Assembly: GCA_950295325.1 (NCBI GenBank)
Contig: OX485807.1
Location: forward strand, 48,016,440 to 48,080,439
Origin: Polytrichum commune
Taxonomy: Eukaryota > Streptophyta > Polytrichopsida > Polytrichales > Polytrichaceae
Length of the DNA stretch: 64,000 nt
Direction: 5' to 3'
The translations under genes and the position numbers were made by a program. Below the pieces are notes generated by a model. That model did not search any database. It saw only the letters and a program-made list of their open reading frames with translations, and was not told the DNA's origin. This document shows positions 26,338 to 38,189 of the stretch, one piece after another; position 1 is the first letter of the stretch, and each line of letters opens with the position of its first letter.

Positions 26338-27935
26338 TATTGGTTGTAACTTGTTAGATATTGTATTAAACTAGAAACATGTTGAGAACAACCTCAACCT
26401 GGAATACCATACAATATTTTAACATGTTACACAATCTTTGCATTTAAGGCATACTCATTTGTTATTCCACATTTTTGTATATATAAGTTAGCAACTTGGG
26501 AGTTCTTACAAGGCAGGGCCAACGGGCACATGTTCATGTGAGGGGGTGACCAAGTTCCATAGTCTTTGCTTATCAAAGTTATTTGTGCTATTTTGTCTAG
26601 AGTCAAGTTAATCACAATACTCTAAGATTGTCCAATTTCTAGTGTGAGAATAGTCACAAAAGTAATCTTATCAACTTAAGAAAAATTAACTCCGAATTAT
26701 TTTATTGATAGTTATGTGTTTTTCAGAGATCTGGGAAGCAATCATCTTGAAGGAACTTTGGATGTTATCGCAAACATTCCATCAAATCTTCAATATTTGT
26801 AAGAAGCTCTTGCATTCCCTGCTTTAAAATTGTTAATGGCCAACACATGTGGAACATGTGATTCATATAACGTGGAGACTTGTTCTAAATCACCATTATG
26901 AATCCATATAAAAGTATTGTGCTTGATTGGTATTAGGGGTTTGAGCAATAACCGGTTTACTGGAGGGGTGCCATTCAACAATTCCAACATGACTCTTGAA
27001 TATTTGTGAGATTTATAACCAGTCTTTGCAAAGTTACAATATGAATTTGTTTTATGGAATGAGTGTTCATATCATTTTTAATTCAAGTAAATATGCATTT
27101 GTTGGTTGCAACTTGTTAGATATTGTAATGACCTAGAAGCATGTTGAGAACAATCTCAACATAGAACACCAAACAATTTCAACAAGTTACACAATCTTTG
27201 CATTTAAGAGATACTCATTTGTTATTCTACATTTTTGTATATTGAGTTAGCAACTTGGGAGTTTTTACAAGGTAGGGCCAATGGGCACATATTCATGTGA
27301 CCGGGACACCATGTTCGGTTGTCTTTTCTTATCTCAAATTTTTGTGCTATTTTGTCCAGAGTCAAGTTGGTCACAATAATTTAAGATTGTCCAATTTCTA
27401 GTGTGAGAATAGTCACAAAAGTAATCTTATCAGCTTTTTAAAAACAAAGATTCCAAATTATATTATTGATAGCTATGTGTTTTTGCAGAGATCTAGGAAA
27501 TAATCATCTTGAAGGAATTCTAGATGTTATAGCAAACATTCCTTCAAATCTTCAATATTTGTAAGAAGCTCTTGCATTTTTTTTGTTGAGGACTTCTTTG
27601 CTTCATGAGTACTATCTATGAATGCATTAAATGGGCACCATGTCTTCTTTTAATGTTTTTTGAACCCTAAATATTGCAACGTAGATTCATGATTAAATAT
27701 AATAGTGATTGGCCAACATATACAAGTGAATTGCATTCCTTACTTTGAAAGTGTTAATGGCCAATATATGTGAACCGTTTGATTCACATAACCTGGAGAG
27801 TTGTTCTAAATGTTCCATATAAATGTATTGTGCATAACTGATATTAGGGATTTGAGCAATAATTGGTTTACTGGAGAGGTGCCATTCAACAATTCCACTA
27901 TCCTGACGACTCTTCAGTATTTGTGAGATATATAA
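26338..27935 (+). repeat. Intragenic tandem duplication of an LRR exon pair in gene A
   Basis: Two successive units, 26,338-27,065 and 27,098-27,935, share intron text (for example CTTGTTAGATATTGTA near both starts). Each holds one DLG.NHLEG exon of 72 nt and one LSNN exon of 69 or 75 nt. The products differ: the second exon of unit 1 reads [15 protein letters not shown] and of unit 2 NWFTGEVPFNNSTIL. Unit B has only one such pair (55,174-55,611). The copy added or lost is 47-49 residues, two LRRs, and is frame-neutral because all these exons are phase 2-2. Confidence 0.8.
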
Positions 27936-29800
27936 CCTATGCAAAGTTATGATATGGTTTTTTTTTATATGGAATGAGGGTCCTTACCATTATTGATCCA
28001 TGTGACGGTAGATGCGTAATGTGTGTGTACATTCACAATTTGAGGTGACTTGTTATGAACATGATTAGAATTGATGCTTACATAAAGAATCTATTTCTTT
28101 ATTTTGTTATAACATAGAATATCATAAAACTAACACATTCACTGTGTCCATGTAATCTAGAGACTTGTCTAATAACCAACTCAACGGGAGTATTGATTTC
28201 ATATTGGGATTGCAATCAAATCTGGAAACCATGTAAGTTGATTGTACTTCTAATCATGTATGTTATTTTCAATTGAATCAAGGTCACCTCAAACAACATA
28301 AATTGAAGACAAATGTCCTAAAACTTATTGGAAAACCTAATAAGCATGAAAAGTGGTGAAGTAAACATGTTCATTTCAATCAAAACAAACGATGTCTTTG
28401 TGAACCTTTCTGGTAGTAGAGTATTTGGTAAAATAAGGTTCAAACCTTTAAATCACTAAAGGACTGCAAGGCTAAACAATGTTGTATCCTGCTCTTTGGT
28501 TTCTCAATGTTGAGATGTGCACCATTGTACAAATTATGTGAGGCAAACATAGCCACCTCAACTCATCAAATATTTTAGCATCCTTCAACTGTGTATTCAA
28601 AATAGATATACCTTTATGTAGGTATTGTGCAAATGAAAGTTCTTCTAGCTATATATGAATGGGATTCTATTAATAGAAATTTGTGGTTTTCTTTGGTATT
28701 CATAGATTATTTTGCGTCATTGACAGATATTTGGGAAACAACTCTTTCAGTGGAGATATTCCAATTATGATAAACTCTTCATCGTTAAAAATCTTGTGAG
28801 ATTTTCAACCCATAACAACTTGCGTTTGTATAAGTTTATATATTAGAGGATTTATGATTGCTATCCTTCAAGTAATTCTCCGGTCACCCAATGAGTTCCG
28901 AGTCTCAACATGGGTTTCTCACATGGCTAAAATCAGTGGGATTAAAAACTAGGGCTAATTTTGGTGAAAATAGCCACCCACTCATTGACTTTAGCCACTC
29001 CTTGACCTATGAAGACAACTCTCAAACAACTTCTCAAAGTATGTTGTCCTAAAGTGGTATGTGATCTTAAATGGTTTCTAGCATAAAAGTGTACATTCAA
29101 GTCTGAAGTGTACGTACATGAATGAAAACCATTTAAGAAAGTCTATGAGCACACCACTTCGAAGAATTCACTTTCATTTAAAAAACAACAAGACCAATTC
29201 TCATGTTCCTTATTTGGATTTGCTAATGTGTTCATGTAAGCGTTCTTGGATTGTCAAACCCCCTGCATCTATTGGAATGTTGGAAGTGTTCACTGTAGGC
29301 ATACTTGCCTTGTTGTAAGGGGCCCATGAAGGAATTTGTGGGAAACATACACCTAAGATATGTTGCCCTGTTATAGAGGACTACATCTTGGGCAATTGCT
29401 GCTAATTATCTACATTAGTATTTGGCATGAAGGCAAACTATATGTTTAATTGTCTCCTAGTAGAGTTGGGTGGAAGCACGGTAAAGTGGAGAACTCTTGA
29501 TCCTTGGACTTGTTCAAGTACTAGCGATTCCAAACAATATACTAACTTTGATCTTTGTGAAATCTATGTTGATCTACAAAGTCAAGCAATTTATTTTGAA
29601 AAATAAAATCTTAAAGAAAGTCTACATATCTTAGAAGACGGCGCAAGTGGGTGTGCAAGTGGTCGTTTTGAAGATGTAATTGTTATAATTTTCTTCAAAT
29701 ATGATAAATTACATTGGAATGATGAATTTCTACAAATTTGATGATGACCTCAAGTTTATAATGAACTTGATCAAGGTGAAAGACATGCACTCAAGTCTTT

Positions 29801-30017
29801 TAAACAAAGTTATGAGTCATTAGAGTTAAGAGTTAAGTTTCAATTTTGCAGTTATGAATCATTAGAGTCATCAGAGTTATAAGTTACGACAATCGTATAA
29901 AGAAGTTATGAGTCATCAGAGTCATCAGTGTTGATCTAATGACTCATAATTTTCTTTATATTTTGTTAAAGAAAGTTATGCACATTAGAGTTAGGAGTAT
30001 ACATAACTATCTTAAAC
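29801..30017. mobile_element. Fold-back MITE-like repeat in an intron of gene A
   Basis: The left arm begins TAAACAAAGTTATGAGTCAT and the right arm ends CATAACTATCTTAAAC. Between them, GAGTCATTAGAGT modules occur in both orientations, so the unit can fold into several hairpins. The orthologous copy in unit B (58,033-58,295) has longer arms, so the insertion predates the A/B duplication. Confidence 0.55.
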
Positions 30018-30369
30018 AAAATTAAATCTTTTGAGAATATATGTTGACTTTGATGGAACCACTCAGCAAATTCTTATGTGATTGCAGTGACGTAAGCAAC
30101 AACAAACTTGGTGAAGTGAACTTCTTCAATCTGCCCTCTAGTCTTACTCATTTGTAAGATTATTTGTTCTCTAATTTGTTTTATTGTATTTGATACCCTT
30201 CATAAACAAAAAATATTCTTGACAATATACTAACCATTTAACTTTCAAAACCAAGAGAGAATAAAAAAATTGCATAAGTGAAAGATTACATGTATGGAAG
30301 CAAATAGAATTTAAGAGCTCTATTATTATTTATTAAGAGGTTTCCATTTATTGGTTATGTGATATTGCT

Positions 30370-30420
30370 GAGATCTAAGCAACAACAACGTAGATGACTT
30401 TTGAACTTATGTAGATGGAA
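30370..30420 (+). pseudogene. Relic LRR exon in gene A intron
   Basis: GAGATCTAAGCAACAACAACG at this point resembles the start of the functional exon at 30,881 (AGATGTAAGCAACAACAATC). The rest has lost the LRR reading frame and the donor. The equivalent place in B (58,648-58,680) is decayed as well, so the exon was already dead before the duplication. Confidence 0.5.
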
Positions 30421-33400
30421 AAGTGTGGCCTTTCATATTTTTAAGATCCTTGATAACTATAATAGGAAATCATAATTATGACATCGGTTAGGCTATGTCT
30501 TAGAACGCCTTTCGTTTACTAGAACTTATTGAGGAATGAAATATGAAAAAAATCTCAAGAGTAAAACAATATAATCATATGCTTTGCAAATGCATACACC
30601 CTTTTCTACAACAAGCTAAGAGGACAAGTGGAGTTAAAAGGGTTGAATGGTTATGCACTTTGAAACTTTTTTGAACTATTAATTTCATAATGTGCATCAA
30701 ATTAAAACTTGCATGGGTCTTGTCTCATATTCATGAATATTGTAGTTTAGAGAATACATAAATACATTAGGACCGGAACTATAATGAATTGTTGCTAGTT
30801 TCACAATACATGTACACCAAATCAAACATATCAATGTTTTTTCATATATGTACATGATTGATTGTCTTACGTTATTGCAGAGATGTAAGCAACAACAATC
30901 TAAGTGGTGTACTAGACTTTTTCATGATGGATTTAATGTCTTTAATACACATGTAAGATTCAAACTTTTTGATATAGAAATGATAGTTTTTGCTTGTTTC
31001 AAGCATTCATGCATGCAATGTTTTTTTTGAGAAGCATACCTATGAATTTAGCAAAAATTCATAGAAGTCAAATTACATTATTTTGTTTCTTAAAACAACA
31101 TGGTCAATGTCTTGTGCTATTGCAAAATATGAAATACCAACATTCTAAATGCAATGATTAAATTTAACTTGTATCTAAGCTATTGTGTGCAATGTATTCA
31201 TACTCAAAGGTCTAGGTTGACAAGTGATTAATTATGTGCACTAAAAATTACAAAAAACTTTCTACATATCCAAATTTCAAGAAATAGTTTGGAGTGTACA
31301 CTTATCATTTCATTCAATTAAGAGAGACTACACTCATTAATATTACTGCTTGCAACATTGTGGACTTCAGAAATTTCAGTCACAATCATTTCAACTACAT
31401 GAACACCACCATTGACTCTTTTCAAAATTTCACAACCATAGATCTCTCCAACAATGAGTTTGAAAACTATACATTTCCCTTTGAGTGTCTACTACAACTC
31501 ACATCGTTGTAAGTCTCATACACCATCATCTTGACTTTGATATGTGACACGAATATGCAACATTTATATGTTTTCTACATTTTAAGTGAAGGTAACCTAA
31601 GAGTATGTATTGGAACTAACCAATCATAGTCCTTTTGTGTTTGCAATGTGGGGCTAGTTACATGACAAACAACCTATTGAAAGATGATTTTCCAATGCAA
31701 CAATTTTTGGAGTTTGCGGGCATAGAAAATTTGTAAGCAAGCATGCCCCAATCAAATGTTTGAATGTTGTCTTTAATACATGCAAATTCATTTACCTATC
31801 AGATGTTAGTTGTTCGTTTCAAGAAGATCACACGGAGTACATAACATAACATGTCAAATTCATAATTCCCATGATTCACATAAATGCTCATTCATAGTTT
31901 GTTGGTTCTAGTATAGTTGACCAAATTAAATATTGATGCCTCTATTTATTCTTTTGCAGATATCTTGATTACAATCAATTCACTTCCTTGACGCTTCCAA
32001 ATTCCAATTTTTCGGGCTTTACATTATCAACACTCTCTTTAGTGGGAAATAACATCTCTACAGTTAGTTATTCAGAGTCGGGGCCATTTGCTGAAGCATT
32101 CATTGGGAGCCAAAATCTTCTATTGTAAGTGGAATATTGATTATGAGACTTTGTTTCCATTTTAATGTATCCAACTTACATCGTTGCATCACCTATGGCT
32201 AGTAGAATGTATTTTCTAGAAGATTATTTAACAACTATATGTGCACACGACAATATGGATATTATTGACCAAGTTAAAGAATTTTGTGGCAATTCAAAAT
32301 TTAGTTATATATCCTTCACGTATTGTTTTGGAGAAAACTCATTGACATAAAGATATGTGATTTTCTTCTAGCTTGGGAGGAAATCCATATTGCAACAACA
32401 TCGACTCAAATCTTAAATCAAGTGTATGTCGATTTAGTAAATCTTCTCCACTCCTTCCAGGTAAATTTGACCTTCTCAAACATACTAGATGTCTCAATCT
32501 AAATAAAATAAATTTGTGCAAGTTATAAGTAATGCAATGTTTTGGAGGTAAACTATAATTCATGTAGAGAGATTGAATGAAGTTGCTTAACAATATATCA
32601 TCCAATTCAAAGGTGTTGTTGAAGATGTTACATTTTGTAAAATTAGTTTGCGTTACAAATCACTACAATAGTGCTACATACCCCTGATCTGGAGCCTCAT
32701 ACCAACTTTGAATGTAGTTACAACAAAAAGTCCAAGATTGAAGATTGTATTCTCAACGATAGGAGCCGTCTTCTTTTTGGTGATGGTGGCATTTGGGCTA
32801 ATAATAAGAAAACTATACAAGAAGAACTTAGCCTATCGTGACCTTGAACAAGGTGAGCACTATGTTTTTCCTCCTACTTTGTTTGTGATGTTTATACATG
32901 TTGCAAGACATTCTCTCACTAGAAGTTGAAGAATTTGGTTGTCTAAACCCTTGGGATTTAGTGAAGATGCACAATTAGGTGGAACTTTTGATTTCTTTTG
33001 TTATTTATAGAGCAAAAACAAATTTTGATTTGTAACTTGAAATGATGGCAAACTCACAAAAATGTCTAATTTTGAATATGTAACCTATGCTAATAGGTTA
33101 TTCATAAGGCACCACCGGAAAGTGAAAGCTTAATTAGTTTACAAAACTTCAAACAATTTTCTTTTTGTTAAGGAACTATGATCAAAGATGCGTTATTCAT
33201 GATGTGACTACAGAACTAGCAAAGCAAGATGTTAAACCAAAAATATATTCTTACAACGAGTTGAGGGTTGCAACTTGCGACTTCAATCTTGACAACAAGC
33301 TTGGAGAAGGTGGATTTGGTGTGGTGTATAAGGTACATGGGTTAGTGGGTGGGTTCACAATGGTTCATTATGGTTCATTGTTTGAAGAGTTGTCAATATG

Positions 33401-35489
33401 AAATGGTTTGTTTTCTTCATTTATAAAGATTCAAATGTCTACTCCATCTTGTGATTTGCACGAACTCGGCATGTGCTTTCAATCCCATCGTCTATTATTA
33501 ATATACTCTTCTTTGTGGAATGGTTGTTTGTAGGGGATTTTTCCAGACAACACAACTATTGCCGTGAAACGATTAATAAAGTCAAGATTGGTATTGTCAG
33601 ATTTTTTCAATGAAATTGCAATTATATCATGTGTGAGGCATCGCAACTTGATAAAACTAAAGGGTTGTTGTTTGAGTGGCGACCAAAGGATATTGGTATA
33701 CGAATATGTGGAGAACAAGAACCTTGCACAAGCACTCTGGGGTATGCATGAATATTGATTTTACCACCAAGTTGTTTCTTTGTTGAATTGTATATGCTAA
33801 TTTTAGAACGATTTGTACATGTACATTGGGGCCAATATTTTGATCAATATTTTTCCTTATCAATGCTTGGCACTCAATGTTGTGTTGGAAATTCAAACAA
33901 TTTGAACCTACAAATGTTGTTTTGTAGTTCATATCATAAGATATATTGCTTTGTCTTAAGAATGTCATTGCTCAAAAAATGAAATATGAATTTGTAAAAA
34001 CTTAACCGTCACCTCGTTTGTTGTTTACCATTTTGATTCATGTAGATTGTCCAAACGAGAACAATCTTGAAATGGATTGGTCAAGCCGTTTGAACATCAT
34101 ATTAGGTATTGCTCGAGGACTTGCTTATCTACATGAAGAAGTTCAACCACCAATTATACATCGGGATATCAAAGCACCCAATATTCTTCTTGACAAAGAC
34201 TTGAACCCGAAGATTGCTGATTTTGGGTTGGCATTTCTTTTTCCCGATTTGGATGAAGGCCAAAGTCATTACACTGGTATCATTACTGGAACAAGGTATG
34301 TCATTTTTATATTGATAATTGGGCTTCCTAAATGTATACTCTAATCTCCATGAATTTGGCGTTACTTGTTGAATATGCTCTAATGGTTTCCTAACAAATA
34401 GGTAGTCAAGTTTATCAATAACCTTTATTATATTCAAGAATTTGTGGTTTTTTCCCCTCATTATGGTGCTACAATGACATGTCACCAATCCTCACCAAAT
34501 CCCTTTTCAAGGACGATAACATAAATATTATATTATAGTGCTTAATTACAAAGTGATGAGCTCAACATACTTGAGTACTTGAACATTATAGAAAAATCTA
34601 ATATATGTTTTTTGGGTGTTTTTTTTAATGCCATAAAAGAGGTTATATGTCACCTGAATCTTTGGCCATATATCAAGCTTTGGCCATATATCAACAGCGA
34701 TTGATGTCTTCAGCTTTGGCATCATAATCCTTGAGATTATAAGTGGAAGGAAAAATATAGATATTGGAAAACCTCTAGAGCAACAAATTTTGCTACAATG
34801 GGTACCATTCATAACCTTGTATTGACTCTCATCATCTATTGCAATTATACTTGGTCGTTTAGCTAATCTTATGTGGGAACAATGTCAAATGAGCACATGT
34901 GAGAAGCTCTTGAAATACCATATTATCTATATCTTGGAATTTACATAGTACAATATGCACTTGTATGTTCAATTGTGAACGTTATGATAGATTATGGATT
35001 TGGTTGAATTTATTAATAATCACACAAATATTGGTAGTTAAAACCCATAATTCTAGATTATTTCTTCTTTTTTGTCACAAATTGAAAATTCAGTTGCAAA
35101 GAGAACCCAAAATACACAACAACTCTAGATTACAAAACTAGACTTACAGGTGTGGGTGTGCGCAGGCATGGAAGGTGTATAGATCAAATGAACTATGGCA
35201 TTTGGTGGATCTCAAGTTAGGGACTGAAATTGGGCCAGATCTAGAGGACATCATACGAGTCATAAAGATAGGACTACTTTGCTTGCAACAAATGCCTGCC
35301 AATCGTCCAAGAATGTCCACTGTGATAGCCATGTTATCAGATGGCAGACAAATAGAAACTATTGGCTTGGAAGCGGAAAATGAATGGGGATCTGTCGAAT
35401 CTTATCACGCAACCACCACAACATCTAGGTTATGTGTAGTCCAAGAAGAAGAAGTGGAAGAGAGCTCCTTGCTTGCTACCTCAGCTTGA

Positions 35490-36588
35490 CCTGGGCATGC
35501 GTCAATGGAACGTCTGTATATTATGTTGCATCCTGGAATGTACAAAACTTGGTACTGTTAAAGAATCACTATTAAATATTGACATAACATTATTCAGCTA
35601 TATGGTTGTGTTTCATTCTATATTTAGCCTTTTGACTTGGGTTTTCACTCTCTTACCTTCATGGGAAGAAACTTAGAATATAGGAAGAAACTGACACTCA
35701 TATAAATAATGAATAATGCCGGTTAAATAATAAGAATATTGTGAATAATATCAACAATTATAATAATAGTTAAATTATTAATAGTATTGATAGGTCAAGG
35801 GCCAGAACCACGGCCGGATGAAGTACTCAATAAACACATATGCACACTCGTGGTCCAATGCCTGCACCTGCAACCACACCCATGCCACTTGAGACACAAT
35901 GCCCCTCCCGAGCAATAGCGCTAGTAGGCACGACAATGTCGCAACCGGCCGGCATGAACATTTGGAAACCAATACCCATACTCGAGCCAAAATTTGAGCC
36001 TAGGGACTCAAGTGCACGTGGAGCCGTGGCAATGAAGCGTAAATTACTTATTTTCTATGAAATCCTAGTTGGAAATACTTGGACGGTTGAGATGTTTTGT
36101 GGTATAGTTCACCTTCAAGATCTAAACTAGTGTTGGATCTAAACTATAGGTGGGGTTAAGAGCAAGGGCCATGTACCTAAAATGGACACAATCTAGGATT
36201 GGTTTCATCTTACGTCTAGAAAGATCTATATTGCGATGATGAAGAATGGCATAGTAGAGCTATCCTTTAATTCAATCGGAGTTTTGGTTGGGGGTAGGTT
36301 GTTTTCCATCCAAAACTTTCCATGTTCAATAAGTTTTTGGTGCATGCTTGTAGTCGGTCTAGAGATTTGAACAAAGAACTTCCTATATCGGTTCATTGGG
36401 GACCAAACCCATTTTGGCACCTCTTTGCATGCCAATTTTTTTGATTAAATAACTTCTCTTGTGAGAAACCTTGGGGGGAGGGAGGGGGGGGGGGCTTAGG
36501 TTACACCCATGTAGTACCATGCATGCTATGTTGAGGGCCCTCCTTAAGTTTTTGAGGAAAAGAGCAATAAGTGTGTAGGTGATACCTC
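35490..36588. other. 3' flank of gene A and spacer
   Basis: The sequence just after the stop codon still matches unit B up to the window end (GTCAATGGAACGTCTGTA). Beyond about 35.72 kb the duplication cannot be followed. A 96-codon frame at 35,840-36,130 has no recognisable motif, and there is a poly-G run near 36,484-36,494. I see no gene. Confidence 0.4.
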
Positions 36589-37195
36589 TGTGAGGCCAAA
36601 TCCACCCCCCTTTAGCGTCCTAGTCCGGGTGATGACTTTGAGAATCACATGTGTCTATTACAACATTGAACCGTGTGCAAGGTAATTTTCATGTTCAATT
36701 GAACACACATTGTCTCCCTCCTTGTGCTTTATTAATGTTAGCCTCTTGGCTTGTGGTAGAGTTGGCTTTCTCAAGAGTCCAACCCGCGGTTTTAGCCACA
36801 CATGCCCTTAAGGACATTCCCCTCACTCTTTTAATCTTCACTTCCTTTTTCTTGCCATTGCAAGAATCCTCCGCATTCTCCATTGATTGTGCACGTGAAT
36901 TATGCTGACTGAGAGTGTACAAGTGTTAAGAAACACTTTACTCCATAGTCAATATTAAATGCAATCACATGTGACTTCCACCCACACATCGCCTATCCTA
37001 TTGAGCTTAACACTTGTCTAGGAACTATTTTAATCTACAAATGGTCTAACACCCTCATGGCTAGTTTAGTGGCATCCTCTACTTAATCTTAACCTTAGCT
37101 CACTAAACTAGCCAACTGGCTAATCAACCTATCGGTCCAAATCCGGCCTATTTACCGGCAGTCCCTTGGTTAACCTGGGATCAACAAATAAGTTT

Positions 37196-37457
37196 GGTGC
37201 AGTCCAGCTGCCCAGCAGCACTAACTTGTGCAATCTCAGCTGCCCAACAGCGTTAACTTGGTGCAGTCCAACTGCCCAGCAGCACTAACTTGTGCAATCT
37301 CAGCTGCCCAGCAGCAACCAGCTCGGTGCAGTCCAGCTGCCCAGCAATACTAACTTGTGCAATCTCAGCTGCCCAGCAGCGCTAACTCGGTGTAGTCCAG
37401 CTGCCCAACAGCACTAACTTGTGCAATCTCAGCTGCCCAGCAGCAAATAAACTCGGT
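37196..37457 (+). repeat. Minisatellite, about four 64-bp units (eight 32-bp half-units)
   Basis: Units start at 37,196, 37,260, 37,325 and 37,389 with GGTG(C/T)AGTCCA. Each unit holds two related halves built around CAGCTGCCCAGCAGC or CAACTGCCCAGCAGC, one followed by CACTAACTTGTGC and the other preceded by AATCT. Hence the underlying period is about 32 bp with a two-part higher-order form. It lies wholly inside LTR-like element 2 and is absent from element 1. Confidence 0.9.
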
Positions 37458-37783
37458 TCCCCAACAATATTTAGGCAGATGTCTAATAAGTCCTAACAAC
37501 TACTCTCAACCCCTAATGATTAATCGAATATTCCTCTAGTCCCTTAACCAATGAATGAACATATCCCACTAATTTCACTAAACTAACCCCTAATCTTCCT
37601 AGGCAATCTCAAGCTCTAAGAGCTCACTCACTTGGGAGGTATTGAGGGAGAGAGAGCTTACTACTTAACTTTACTAAAAACTACTAATCCACACACGTGG
37701 CTCAAGCTCTTAAGAGCTTGCTCCCTTGAGAGCGCTTGATGGAGAGAGAAAAAAATAAGAGAGAAACCACCTTAAGTAGTAAA

Positions 37784-37820
37784 GAGGGAGAGAGGGAGAG
37801 AGGGAGAGAGGGAGAGAAAG
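37784..37820 (+). repeat. Microsatellite (GAGAGAGG)n
   Basis: GAGAGGGAGAGAGGGAGAGA continues as about four octamer units within element 2. It is a simple purine tract with no further signal. Confidence 0.85.
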
Positions 37821-38189
37821 GTAAGGATAGGGTGAGAGGATTAGCACCTCCAATCACAATCCCTTAACCTTCACCTCTAAAGTAGGGACTAATCCCCTTC
37901 CACCAAGCTTCCTTCTTCCTAAACTAACAAAGTGGATCCAAAAGTGGGCATTTAACCCGTGGAGCTCACCTTGCCTCACCTTACCCCCTACTCACATTAT
38001 CAAGGCATACTCTTATTGAATTCAACCTTGAAATAATCACACAACACATTCTAAAGCCTAAACTTAAATCCAAACCACACTTCACTCTTTTTATGTTTTG
38101 TGAATAATCATAACACATCAAAGTCAAACTAAAATTGGTTTCGAAGAGTTAATCACCACATGTGGGCACCATTTTGGGCTCACAACCTC

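Larger units (their letters stand above)
23765..35489 (+). pseudogene. LRR receptor-like kinase gene A (LRR-VIII-like), frame-damaged
   Basis: Exons, from GT-AG sites and matching phase: 23765-23864, 24333-24492, 25724-25831, 26727-26798, 26937-27005, 27489-27560, 27848-27922, 28161-28232, 28727-28795, 30088-30153, 30881-30952, 31371-31508, 31658-31732, 31960-32124, 32372-32460, 32718-32852, 33173-33332, 33534-33741, 34046-34295, 34640-34801, 35166-35489. They encode a signal peptide, an LRR cap ([10 protein letters not shown]), LRRs, an LGGNPYC cap, one membrane helix and a kinase ([29 protein letters not shown]). Two lesions separate it from copy B. One base is missing just inside the 33,173 exon. 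A net 11-bp insertion at 34,659-34,691 shifts frame after MSPE and gives a stop at 34,725. The first could be bypassed by another acceptor; the second removes kinase subdomains after the activation loop. Probably a pseudogene or a truncated receptor. Confidence 0.8.
16100..35720 (+). repeat. Unit A of the large tandem duplication
   Basis: This segment corresponds to about 38.8-64.0 kb, with an offset of 28,584 at 17,541, 27,925 at 24,333 and 28,479 at 35,489. The match runs through exons, introns and upstream DNA alike, so it is a genomic duplication rather than retroposition. Only A carries the LTR-like element at 19,816-21,485, the MITE at 26,184-26,305 and a second pair of LRR exons. A keeps about 16.28-17.46 kb of the methyltransferase-like pseudogene, which B has lost. 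Confidence 0.9.
36589..38184. mobile_element. TGTGAG-type LTR-like element 2 with perfect 5-bp target duplication
   Basis: The element begins TGTGAGGCC and ends GGGCTCACA. It is flanked by ACCTC on both sides (36,584-36,588 and 38,185-38,189). The left end carries TAGCGTCCTAGTCCGGGTGA, and the right end carries ATGTGGGCACCATTTTGGGC, nearly identical to element 1. No gag or pol frame was seen in 1,596 bp. The interior holds a 64-bp minisatellite and a GAGAGAGG microsatellite. TG...CA ends with a 5-bp duplication fit a solo LTR or a small non-autonomous LTR element. Confidence 0.8.

Noticed and set aside
35840-36130. 96-codon ORF with Pro-rich start
   Set aside because: No similarity to a known family that I recognise, no second copy and no splice context; the length is within chance.
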